A stretch of DNA of 64,000 bases, from the NCBI RefSeq assembly GCF_004377485.1, contig NZ_SNTY01000067.1, positions 1 to 64,000 on the forward strand. The letters run 5' to 3'. The notes beneath the pieces were generated by a model. The model ran no database searches. It had not been told where the DNA came from and saw only the letters and a program-made list of their open reading frames with translations. Source of the DNA: Alkanindiges illinoisensis (lineage in GTDB: Bacteria > Pseudomonadota > Gammaproteobacteria > Pseudomonadales > Moraxellaceae). Of this stretch, positions 1-7,190 are shown in pieces. The position numbers and the translations under genes are program-made. The number at the start of each line of letters is the position of its first letter. The stretch's first letter is position 1.

Positions 1-58
1 CAATTACGCAAAATAATTCGGTACTATTGAACATCAGGACTAGAGTTGTGAGTTTGGT

Positions 59-643
59 GTGGTAACTCAACTGATGGCTCTAGTCCTCTTATTTTTCAAG
101 TCAATTGCTTATCCGCGATTCGGGTTATTTAATCTTTTTAACCATAAAAATAAGGACATTGAAAATGAAGAACCTAATCCCTATTTGACTAAAGAGCTAA
201 CATGGGATGATGAAAAAATAACAGAGATTCGATTCAATGGCACTCAAAGAATTATGCGCTATAAAGACATCATAAGAGTGAGTAGCATCTTTGATAGTTT
301 TGACTTACCAGTACCAAAGTGGACTATACAAGATGATAATTTAGAAGATCTTACAACAATAAATTTTTATAATGACCTACAGCCTAATTTGACTGATTTA
401 GTTATTGATATGTTGAGTAAAAAATTAAAAGGCTATGACAATGAAGAAGTACATCAAATGATTTTAGAAGCAATGGGCGCTACCATGGGATTGTTTCACT
501 TATGGCAACGAGATGATCTAAATCAAGTGCTAAAACTTATAAGAGAGGCTAATAAACCTAGAATGGAAGCAGAAATTGAGAAAATCATCAGAGAAGCTGA
601 ACAGGAAAAAGCAAATAAATGGTGGCGGAAATGGTTTAATTGA
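59..643 (+). CDS. hypothetical protein, AT-rich
   Basis: A 194-residue protein that I do not recognise. The first ~17 residues are hydrophobic (ALVLLFF and neighbours), the rest is acidic and mostly helical-looking, and the C-terminus is charged (EAEQEKANKWWRKWF). The start is uncertain: GTG at 59 is the first start after the in-frame stop at 41-43, and ATG at 74 is the alternative. Neither has a convincing ribosome binding site. It is visibly AT-richer than rph downstream and is followed by about 300 bp of decayed-looking sequence, which suggests accessory DNA. An immunity-protein role is possible from size and composition, but nothing in the sequence proves it. Confidence 0.55.
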   Translation: MVTQLMALVLLFFKSIAYPRFGLFNLFNHKNKDIENEEPNPYLTKELTWDDEKITEIRFNGTQRIMRYKDIIRVSSIFDSFDLPVPKWTIQDDNLEDLTTINFYNDLQPNLTDLVIDMLSKKLKGYDNEEVHQMILEAMGATMGLFHLWQRDDLNQVLKLIREANKPRMEAEIEKIIREAEQEKANKWWRKWFN

Positions 644-737
644 CTTAATCATCTTGCTAATCATAAAAATAAATAAAGCATAATCTGGAAAAGTTTAAGA
701 AGCGATTAAAAGCTCTGGAGGTGAAAGTTGCAAATGA

Positions 738-824
738 AGGTATTTAGCTGCCCGCACACAAGGCAACAAGAATAAATAACCTAATCCAGAAAGAATGAAT
801 ATAAGGGGAGAAGTAATCTCCTAA
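738..824 (+). pseudogene. possible decayed coding remnant between the first gene and rph
   Basis: The 310 bp between 644 and 953 hold no intact gene. One frame at 738-824 reads RYLAARTQGNKNK, a stop, then PNPERMNIRGEVIS and a stop. The frame just upstream reads KALEVKVANEG before a stop, so a frameshift and a nonsense change together could explain a broken gene end. The family is not recognised. This is pattern reading only, and random AT-rich DNA could mimic it. Confidence 0.2.
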
Positions 825-890
825 GCATTAGTCATGTTTTCAGTATCATAAAGTGTTCTATAATTACCCAATATCTATTAATGTGCAGGG

Positions 891-918
891 TTATCTTCAT
901 TTAATGTGCTGTTATAAT
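891..918 (+). promoter_or_regulatory. putative sigma-70 promoter of rph
   Basis: A perfect -10 TATAAT lies at 913-918. A weak -35-like TTATCT lies at 891-896, with a 16-bp spacer. The -10 ends 35 bp before the rph start codon. An AAGGAAA ribosome binding site follows at about 943-949. Confidence 0.5.
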
Positions 919-953
919 GCCCCTTAAAATCTAACGCCAGCCAAGGAAATCCC

Positions 954-1670
954 ATGCGCTTTGACCAACGCAGTAACGATCAACTCAGACCTGTAACGTT
1001 TACCCGTCAATATACCCGTTATGCTGAAGGTGCTGTGCTGGTTGAGTTTGGCAACACCAAGGTGCTGTGTACGGCCAGTGTGGAAAGCAGCGTGCCACGC
1101 TTCCTAAAAGGTACTGGCCAGGGCTGGATTACTGCCGAATATGGCATGTTGCCGCGTTCTACCCATACCCGCAATGACCGGGAAGCGGCGCGTGGCAAGC
1201 AATCTGGCCGCACGCAAGAAATCCAGCGCTTAATTGGCCGTAGCCTGCGCGCGATGGTTGACCTCAAAAAACTGGGTGAAAACACCATTACCATTGACTG
1301 CGATGTATTGCAGGCTGATGGTGGCACCCGTACAGCAGCCATTACAGGTGGCGCGGTAGCACTGGTTGATGCGTTGACTGCATTGCAAGCACAAAAAAAA
1401 CTGAAAAGTGATCCGCTAAAAGGCTTGGTAGCGGCGATTTCTGTAGGCATGTATCAGGGTGAAGCCCTGCTGGACTTGTGCTACGAAGAAGATTCCAAAT
1501 GCGAAACCGACTTGAACGTGGTGATGACCCAATCTGGTGAATTTATTGAATTGCAGGGTACTGCCGAGAGCAAGCCTTTTAACCGCGCGCAATGCAACCA
1601 GATGCTGGAACTGGCCGAAAAAGGCATTGCCGAGCTGATTCTGGCGCAGCAAAAAGCACTGGGCTGGTAA
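954..1670 (+). CDS. rph: ribonuclease PH
   Basis: A phosphorolytic 3'-5' exoribonuclease that trims tRNA 3' ends in the cytoplasm, using phosphate and releasing nucleoside diphosphates. At 238 residues it has the family's usual length. Visible signatures are the arginine-rich [15 protein letters not shown] (85-99) and the phosphate-binding [10 protein letters not shown] (123-132). The ATG at 954 is preceded by AAGGAAA at good spacing, and a TATAAT promoter lies just upstream. It is monocistronic: a T-rich hairpin follows at 1756-1786. Base composition is typical of the window core, in contrast to the AT-rich gene before it. Confidence 0.95.
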   Translation: MRFDQRSNDQLRPVTFTRQYTRYAEGAVLVEFGNTKVLCTASVESSVPRFLKGTGQGWITAEYGMLPRSTHTRNDREAARGKQSGRTQEIQRLIGRSLRAMVDLKKLGENTITIDCDVLQADGGTRTAAITGGAVALVDALTALQAQKKLKSDPLKGLVAAISVGMYQGEALLDLCYEEDSKCETDLNVVMTQSGEFIELQGTAESKPFNRAQCNQMLELAEKGIAELILAQQKALGW

Positions 1671-1755
1671 GCATTGTCTTGGTGAGCCTTATCTTAAAGG
1701 GTGTTTTTTTGATAAGTGCTGTTTGATAAACATGGCGCTAGCTTAACCGCAAATT

Positions 1756-1786
1756 AAAAAAGGCGAGAAATATCTCGTCTTTTTTT
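1756..1786 (+). terminator. Rho-independent terminator after rph
   Basis: The stem GGCGAGA / TCTCGTC (one G-T pair) has a short AT loop, is flanked by A-run and T-run, and ends in seven T residues. It lies 85 bp after the rph stop. Confidence 0.75.
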
Positions 1787-1953
1787 ATGCTGCAAAACTT
1801 TCAGGGTAGACCGTCACAAAACTCATGCACAGGCATGGAAAAACTGTTTTATGGTCAATTCGTGAGATGTTGATCTTAAATGTTTAGTTTGATATGAACC
1901 AATAAAAACGGTGAACTGGCCGTATGGCTTGAAACCACCTGATGGAGAAGTCC

Positions 1954-3105
1954 ATGTTTAAGCGTACCACCTTGACCCTGCTCATGGCTGGCCTGATGGC
2001 GAGTTTGGTGGCCTGCAATAATTCGTCCAATAGCACGGCTGCGGAAGCTGCCCCTGTCGTGGACAGCAAAACCAGCTTTAGCAGCCGTAAAGTCACCCAG
2101 TTTAATGAACCGTGGGCCATGACCTTTTTGCCCGACGGCCGCTTGCTGGTGACTGAAAAAAAAGGCCAGTTAAAGCTTTATGATACTAAAACCGGAAAAA
2201 CCGGCAGCATTACTGGCATCCCGCAAGTGGCTTATGGCGGACAGGGTGGTCTTGGCGACATCGTGCTACATCCGGACTTTGCCAAAAACGGTCTGGTCTA
2301 TTTAAGTTATGCTGAAAGTGGTACAGGTGGCAAAGGCGCAGTAGTAGCGCGCGGCAAGCTAACACTGAACAACACGGGTGGCGGCCAGTTATCCCAGCTT
2401 CAAGTCATCTGGCGGCAAGTGCCCAAGGTCTCAGGCGATGGACATTTTGGCCACCGTATTGCTTTTGATCAAAGCGGCCTGCTGTGGATTTCCTCTGGCG
2501 AACGGCAAAAGTTTGATCCCGCGCAGGATATGCGCACCAATCTTGGCAAAATCATCCGGCTTAAGGATGACGGCAGCATTCCAGCGGATAACCCATTTGC
2601 CAGCCAGGGCGGTGTGGCGGCGCAGGTCTGGAGCCTTGGCCATCGTAATCCACTGGGGCTGGCTTTTAATGCCAAAGGTGAACTGTGGGAAATTGAAATG
2701 GGTCCCAAGGGCGGCGATGAGCTTAACCTGATTGAAAAAGCCCGCAATTATGGCTATCCGCTGGTGTCTAACGGCGATCATTATGATGGCACACCCATTC
2801 CTAACCACGACACCCGGCCTGAATTCAAGGCACCTGCCGTGAGCTGGTCTCCGGTGATTTCACCCTCTAGCCTGATGTTTTATAGCGGCAACCAGTTTCC
2901 AGCCTGGAAAAATAGTGCCTTTGTTGGGGGCTTATCTTCAGAGGCGCTCATTCGTATTGAATTTAATGGCAATATCGCACGCGAGGCTGAACGCTTTGAG
3001 ATGGGCGCACGTATTCGTGAAGTAGAACAAGGCCCGGATGGGTCAATCTGGTTGCTGGAAGATGGGCCAAATGCCAGCTTGCTGCAACTTCAGCCGAAAA
3101 CATAG
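1954..3105 (+). CDS. PQQ-dependent sugar dehydrogenase-like lipoprotein (Asd/YliI family)
   Basis: A six-bladed propeller of the soluble aldose sugar dehydrogenase type, expected to oxidise sugars in the periplasm with PQQ and Ca2+. It begins with a lipoprotein signal: a basic start, a hydrophobic stretch, and lipobox LVAC with the Cys at residue 21. Family motifs follow: EPWAMTFLPDGRLLVTE, GGQGGLGDIVLHPDF, GDGHFGHR (catalytic His region), SLGHRNPLGLAF and EMGPKGGDELN. I chose ATG 1954 over ATG 1942 because GGAGAAG sits directly before 1954. No PQQ biosynthesis genes lie in the window, so the cofactor source is unknown. The substrate cannot be read from sequence. Confidence 0.85.
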   Translation: MFKRTTLTLLMAGLMASLVACNNSSNSTAAEAAPVVDSKTSFSSRKVTQFNEPWAMTFLPDGRLLVTEKKGQLKLYDTKTGKTGSITGIPQVAYGGQGGLGDIVLHPDFAKNGLVYLSYAESGTGGKGAVVARGKLTLNNTGGGQLSQLQVIWRQVPKVSGDGHFGHRIAFDQSGLLWISSGERQKFDPAQDMRTNLGKIIRLKDDGSIPADNPFASQGGVAAQVWSLGHRNPLGLAFNAKGELWEIEMGPKGGDELNLIEKARNYGYPLVSNGDHYDGTPIPNHDTRPEFKAPAVSWSPVISPSSLMFYSGNQFPAWKNSAFVGGLSSEALIRIEFNGNIAREAERFEMGARIREVEQGPDGSIWLLEDGPNASLLQLQPKT

Positions 3106-3120
3106 CGGCTTAAGTGTGAT

Positions 3121-3161
3121 AAGCCGCTACCCTGCATCAGCTTGATTAAGGGTAACGGCTT
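3121..3161. terminator. hairpin between two convergent genes
   Basis: 13-base arms AAGCCGCTACCCT (3121-3133) and AGGGTAACGGCTT (3149-3161) pair with one mismatch around a 15-nt loop. It lies between the 3' ends of the sugar dehydrogenase gene and the minus-strand Ntn hydrolase gene. Neither strand has a clear T tract, so it may be a factor-assisted terminator or simply an RNA-stabilising hairpin. Confidence 0.45.
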
Positions 3162-3182
3162 AAAAATATCGTTAAAGCTGTT

Positions 3183-3812
3183 TTAAGTTGCATCCACATG
3201 CTGCAACAACTGCTGGGTCGGCGTTTGAAAATAAAGATCAAAACTGGCACTCACTGTCTTATCTGACTGACTGAACTTTTTAAAAATGGTCGTGAGCGGT
3301 GCAATATAAGTATTCATCCAGTCACTTGTAGAGCGACATTGCTGCGGATTGCGTAAATTTTGCTGTAACTGAATAAGCTCCTGATAAATTGGGCTAATGT
3401 CCTCATTAAATACGAATAATTCCATGGTCATTGGCTCAATTGCATTGACCACTATATTTTCTGCAAATCTGCCTACCGTTTTTAAGCAAATGCCTGTTCC
3501 CGTAGTATACGAATAAAGCAGCCGGGTTTTTTCAAGTTGTGCATGCTCACCAATTTCCAGACGTCTTGCCTCACAACCATCACGCAATAATGCAGGTAAT
3601 TGCTCAGGATTATTATTTTGTTGAAAAGATTTAAAAATTCTTTCAAGTACAAGGCTTTCACCCGTACCAGTTATTATGCCCTGCGGCCAGAAACGGATTT
3701 TTTGTAAGGTATCGGCATGGCGACTCTTAGCCAAACTGTTTTCAATGGTTATGCGATTGTCGGCAGCCACCACGACACTGTCTTCAAGCTGGGTTGCAAC
3801 AATAAAAGTCAT
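3183..3812 (-). CDS. proteasome/HslV-like Ntn hydrolase
   Basis: A 209-residue protein starting MTFIVATQLEDSVVVAADNR. Removal of Met would expose an N-terminal Thr, the nucleophile of proteasome beta subunits and HslV. Counting from that Thr, Asp falls at position 17 (VVVAAD), exactly as in HslV. A lysine in LQKIRF occupies the place of Lys33 after a four-residue longer loop, and GIITGTGES matches the glycine-rich strand that follows. The catalytic Thr-Asp-Lys set therefore looks intact. It is longer than HslV (about 175 residues), has no HslU partner nearby, and is divergent from the VgrG-tail/effector cassette. Substrate and role are unknown; peptidase activity is inference from the family. 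Confidence 0.7.
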   Translation of the reverse strand: MTFIVATQLEDSVVVAADNRITIENSLAKSRHADTLQKIRFWPQGIITGTGESLVLERIFKSFQQNNNPEQLPALLRDGCEARRLEIGEHAQLEKTRLLYSYTTGTGICLKTVGRFAENIVVNAIEPMTMELFVFNEDISPIYQELIQLQQNLRNPQQCRSTSDWMNTYIAPLTTIFKKFSQSDKTVSASFDLYFQTPTQQLLQHVDAT

Positions 3813-3889
3813 TTGGTAAAAATTCAGAGTTTGGTTAGAATGCGAACTAATTTGAATAATGCATCATAATTAAAGATAAGGCCAATAAG

Positions 3890-4297
3890 ATGAATCAGCA
3901 ATCAGCCCTCGATGATTTGGGGTTTGCCACGCCTGTATTAAGTGCAGGCGGCTCACAAGTCAAAATCAGTGCTCAAGGCATTGAAGTCATAACTGGCGGC
4001 AAGTTTGAAGCCAAAGCCGGACAGCATCAGTTTTTAGGAGGCGAGAAGGTAGATGTTTTAAGAACATTTTTGCCTGATATCAGAGTAGATTCACATCATA
4101 GAAATTTTAAAGCCATAAATGCCACCACAAATGAAGTGATCGCAGGTATTCCGTATTCTATTTTGAATAAAAGAACAGGATTAAAAATTTATGGTTATAC
4201 AGATGATGAAGGACTAACCAAAACTATTCATACCCCTGAGCCTGATGAGCTGGAAGTCAAATGGTTTGATCAGGAGGATATGACCCATGGGGGCTAA
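3890..4297 (+). CDS. orphan VgrG C-terminal (DUF2345-like) plus transthyretin-like adaptor
   Basis: A 135-residue protein that looks like the tail of a type VI secretion VgrG spike cut free from the rest. Residues ~1-55 (LSAGGSQVKISAQGIEVIT, then GGKFEAKAGQHQF) match the C-terminal beta-strand repeats of VgrG. Residues ~70-130 (KAINATTNEVIAGIPYSI, then GYTDDEGLTKTIHT) have the look of a transthyretin-like domain, which in several VgrGs recruits an effector. It has its own ribosome binding site (AAGATAAGG before ATG 3890), so it is not simply debris. It overlaps the next gene by 11 bp, implying coupled translation. No N-terminal VgrG (gp27/gp5) part exists upstream. Inference: a cargo adaptor or recombination donor. 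Confidence 0.7.
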   Translation: MNQQSALDDLGFATPVLSAGGSQVKISAQGIEVITGGKFEAKAGQHQFLGGEKVDVLRTFLPDIRVDSHHRNFKAINATTNEVIAGIPYSILNKRTGLKIYGYTDDEGLTKTIHTPEPDELEVKWFDQEDMTHGG

Positions 4298-4955
4298 AGT
4301 TACATCAAGTCAAACCGTTAATAAAACGAGCTTACCAACGCAAAATGTTCACCTTACACCAGAAGCAGAATTACATTTATTAATAGGTAGTGCTTATGGT
4401 GAGGGCGATACAGAATCTCCTTATGGCCATACAGCAATCTATATTAAGCTTAAAGGTCAGGATTATATCTACGACTTTGGACGATATGGAAAAGTTAAAC
4501 CTGAGAAATTTGGCTGGATTACTTTGGAAGGTGCCAGTAGCCCCAGGGGAGAGGGTGTATTAAGAGTATGGAATAATTTTCAGGCATATATTGCTGATGA
4601 AAACAGACAGGGTTTAAATAGTGCCAGATCCCGAACAACCTATGGCTATGGATACAAGATTTTTGATAATCAGGCCAGTAAAGTGATTGCGTACTATAAT
4701 AATTTAATTAAAACAGCAAAACCTGCAAGAGAAACAGTGCATTATAAAAGCTATATTCTAGCGCAAGATTATTTTGCATTAGGCCCTAACTGTACTACCC
4801 AAAGTCTGGAAGCAGCCAGACAGGCAATCCCTGATATCGTTAAACATTCTGAAAGGTTTATAAACCCCGATAAGGTGTTTCCAGTCACAGCAAAAGCAGC
4901 ATTTAAGTTGAGTAACTATCAGACGCCCAGTTTTATATTTTACCAGATAACCTGA
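4287..4955 (+). CDS. putative T6SS effector, permuted papain-like (NlpC/P60-type) hydrolase
   Basis: A 222-residue protein with a His-before-Cys order typical of circularly permuted papain-like enzymes: H48 in YGHTAIYI, followed by IYDFGRYG, and C169 in LGPNCTTQS. There is no signal peptide, as expected for type VI cargo. It starts inside the end of the VgrG-tail gene with AGGAGG about 10 nt upstream. A small membrane-anchored protein follows, the usual position of an immunity gene. Candidate activities are peptidoglycan peptide hydrolysis, amidase or acyl hydrolase; sequence alone does not decide. The gene is AT-rich compared with the housekeeping genes around it. The effector assignment is inference from context plus the H/C pattern. 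Confidence 0.6.
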   Translation: MGAKVTSSQTVNKTSLPTQNVHLTPEAELHLLIGSAYGEGDTESPYGHTAIYIKLKGQDYIYDFGRYGKVKPEKFGWITLEGASSPRGEGVLRVWNNFQAYIADENRQGLNSARSRTTYGYGYKIFDNQASKVIAYYNNLIKTAKPARETVHYKSYILAQDYFALGPNCTTQSLEAARQAIPDIVKHSERFINPDKVFPVTAKAAFKLSNYQTPSFIFYQIT

Positions 4956-5032
4956 ATGACTATCTAAAAACTGCGCCTGCGATAAGGATTGATATGAAAA
5001 ACATCTATAGATCTCAAAAAAAGTAAATCTTA

Positions 5033-5509
5033 ATGATGAAAAAACAAAATTTATTTTTAACAGGGCTGTTTTTGATTATTTTCATTCAGGCCGCAGTCAA
5101 TATTTATCTATGGAGTAAGGAAGAAGTGCCCAAAATACATGTGCTGGAAAGACCTTTGCTGATTTCATCCAATGCAGGAAATTATGCGCAATATACTGTC
5201 CTGCCTGAAGGTACTGTTTTATATCAAGATAGTGATCATTTAAATGCAAGAGTGAAGGTTTATTTTAATCTTCAGGGAGTGAATTTTGATTTTAAAGAGC
5301 AGGATGCTGATATTTTGAAACAACCCAGTGAAGTAACAGCTATTAGAACGGTAGATTTACCGCAAATAATGAAATCTGTGCCACTCACCAAAAAAGATAT
5401 TTATTTAATTATTAAACATGATGAAGATATTAGTGATGCTGTGCGCTCTATGTTTTTTAAAAAATATAAAATATTGCCGGCTGATTATGAAAATAAAAAC
5501 GATGAGTAA
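5033..5509 (+). CDS. putative membrane-anchored immunity protein
   Basis: 158 residues with one N-terminal hydrophobic segment (about residues 6-27, LFLTGLFLIIFIQAAVNIYL) and a mixed soluble domain that would sit in the periplasm. It follows the putative effector by 77 bp on the same strand and is strongly AT-rich. The family is not recognised. Position and topology fit a protein that neutralises a periplasm-acting effector, but this is inference. ATG 5033 and ATG 5036 are both possible starts. Confidence 0.5.
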   Translation: MMKKQNLFLTGLFLIIFIQAAVNIYLWSKEEVPKIHVLERPLLISSNAGNYAQYTVLPEGTVLYQDSDHLNARVKVYFNLQGVNFDFKEQDADILKQPSEVTAIRTVDLPQIMKSVPLTKKDIYLIIKHDEDISDAVRSMFFKKYKILPADYENKNDE

Positions 5510-5526
5510 ATAAAAAATGGAAACTT

Positions 5527-6138
5527 ATGGTGAATATCTCATTTTTTGATTTTGATGGCACGATTACGCAGAGTGATACATTTACACCATTTATTTATAG
5601 AACGGTTGATCCCAAACGACTCAAATGGGGCAAGCTAATGCTGCTTCCTTATATCGTGGGATACAAGCTGGGGTTTATATCTGGCTCAGTAATCAGGTCA
5701 AAAATCTTTAAATCTGGATTTCAGGGGGCTAATGCTGCGCTGTTACGCAAAGCCGCCCTTGAGTATAGCCAGAATGATCTGCCACAGGTGATTCGCCCAA
5801 ATGCCATGCAGCAGATTGACTGGCACTTGGCACAAGGCGATAAGGTTGTGGTGATTTCTGCGTCAATAGATGTGTATCTAAAGCCATGGTGTAAATTACA
5901 TGGGCTGGATTTGATTTGCAACGAAATAGAAGAAAACCACGGCGTGTTGACCGGGATGTATAAGCATCAAGATTGTAGTGGCATCATCAAGAAAAACAGA
6001 ATACTTGAGAACTATAACCTCTCTGATTTTGAAGAGGTCTATGTTTATGGCGATACCATTGAGGACAGGGAAATGCTGTCACTGGGCACCAAACGATTTT
6101 ATCAATGGCAAGAAGTAGCCAATGATTTTTTTGCCTGA
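5527..6138 (+). CDS. HAD superfamily IB (SerB-like) phosphatase
   Basis: A 203-residue haloacid dehalogenase-type hydrolase. Motif I is DFDGTIT with the nucleophilic Asp8 and acid/base Asp10. Motif II is the VVISAS strand, with a lysine-rich SGIIKKNR loop for motif III. Motif IV is YGDTIEDREML. It resembles phosphoserine-phosphatase-like members that act on small phosphorylated molecules; the substrate is unknown. It begins 17 bp after the putative immunity gene on the same strand, so it may be co-transcribed, but nothing ties its function to the cassette. It ends 51 bp from the convergent nadC stop. Confidence 0.8.
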   Translation: MVNISFFDFDGTITQSDTFTPFIYRTVDPKRLKWGKLMLLPYIVGYKLGFISGSVIRSKIFKSGFQGANAALLRKAALEYSQNDLPQVIRPNAMQQIDWHLAQGDKVVVISASIDVYLKPWCKLHGLDLICNEIEENHGVLTGMYKHQDCSGIIKKNRILENYNLSDFEEVYVYGDTIEDREMLSLGTKRFYQWQEVANDFFA

Positions 6139-6189
6139 AATATAGAATAAATGCAGGCTGGGCAATGCACCCAGCACGTTACACTCAGC

Positions 6190-7032
6190 TTACTTCACCA
6201 GTCGCATCGACAAATCAATGGCTTTCACATCCTTGGTTAAAGCGCCCATGGAAATATAATCCACGCCAGTTTGCGCCACTTCACGCAGGTTATGCTTGCC
6301 AATATTGCCAGAGGCCTCCAGCTTGCAGCGACCAGCCACGTGCTTTACAGCATCTGTCATTTGCTGATTAGTAAAGTTATCCAGCATCACAATGTCAGCA
6401 CCTGCCTGCAATGCTTGATCCAGCTCGTCAAAGCTTTCCACTTCCACTTCAACAGGTTTACCGGGTGCAATCTGGTGCGCAGCTGCTACTGCCTGCGCAA
6501 TGCCTCCTGCCGCCATGATATGGTTTTCCTTAATCAAAAACGCATCAAACAGGCCAATGCGATGATTTTGTCCACCGCCAATCGCCACGGCATATTTTTG
6601 TGCAATCCGCAGGCCGGGCAGGGTTTTGCGGGTATCCAGCAACTTGGTATGCAGGCCATCAAGCAGCACCACATATTCGGCCACTTTAGTTGCCACAGCA
6701 GAGAGAGTCTGGATAAAGTTCAGGGCCGGGCGCTCGCCAGTCAGCAGGCTACGGGCATTGCCTTCTAGTTTCAGAAAAGCCTCATTGGCTTTAAGCTGCG
6801 TGCCTTCAGCATGCAGCCAGTTGAGTTTAACCGCTGGATCAAGCTGTTGAAAAAGGGCATTGACCCAAGGCTGGCCTGCCAGCACCATGTATTCCCGGGT
6901 GATCACAACAGCCCGCGCCTGTTCATGTTCAGGGATCAAACAGGCAGTAATATCACCCGTGCCGATATCTTCATTTAAGGCCTGTTTAATATTATGTGAA
7001 ATCGCGCATGCAAGCAGCTCAGAAGAGATCAT
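6190..7032 (-). CDS. nadC: nicotinate-nucleotide diphosphorylase (carboxylating)
   Basis: Quinolinate phosphoribosyltransferase of de novo NAD synthesis: quinolinate plus PRPP gives nicotinate mononucleotide, CO2 and PPi. Family motifs are [42 protein letters not shown] and LEASGNI. The ORF can open 25 codons earlier, but I chose ATG at 7032 (MISSELLA): it gives the normal ~280-residue length and the extra N-terminus is Cys/Phe-rich and unlike the family. It is divergent from the DUF1631 gene, an arrangement shared with Pseudomonas and Acinetobacter. Confidence 0.95.
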   Translation of the reverse strand: MISSELLACAISHNIKQALNEDIGTGDITACLIPEHEQARAVVITREYMVLAGQPWVNALFQQLDPAVKLNWLHAEGTQLKANEAFLKLEGNARSLLTGERPALNFIQTLSAVATKVAEYVVLLDGLHTKLLDTRKTLPGLRIAQKYAVAIGGGQNHRIGLFDAFLIKENHIMAAGGIAQAVAAAHQIAPGKPVEVEVESFDELDQALQAGADIVMLDNFTNQQMTDAVKHVAGRCKLEASGNIGKHNLREVAQTGVDYISMGALTKDVKAIDLSMRLVK

Positions 7033-7098
7033 ATCGCCAACCAGAAATTTGAATAAACTAAAGATAAAACAACAAATATTGGTGTAAAATCGTGACCG

Positions 7099-7104
7099 AT
7101 TATA
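7099..7104 (-). promoter_or_regulatory. putative -10 element of nadC
   Basis: On the minus strand this reads TATAAT, preceded by TG, 66 nt before the chosen nadC start. No clear -35 is seen. It supports the shorter nadC start because the longer ORF would begin almost on the -10. Confidence 0.4.
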
Positions 7105-7190
7105 CATAATTCAAGCGTTAAAAAACTCGCCAAGAATCGCCAAACAAGTATATAGTAAGCGTTCAAGGATCGATAACTGTATTAGTGTGT

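Noticed and set aside
3813-3889. Remnant of a full vgrG upstream of the VgrG-tail gene
   Set aside because: Only 77 bp lie between it and the divergent Ntn hydrolase gene, and no VgrG-like frame is readable there.
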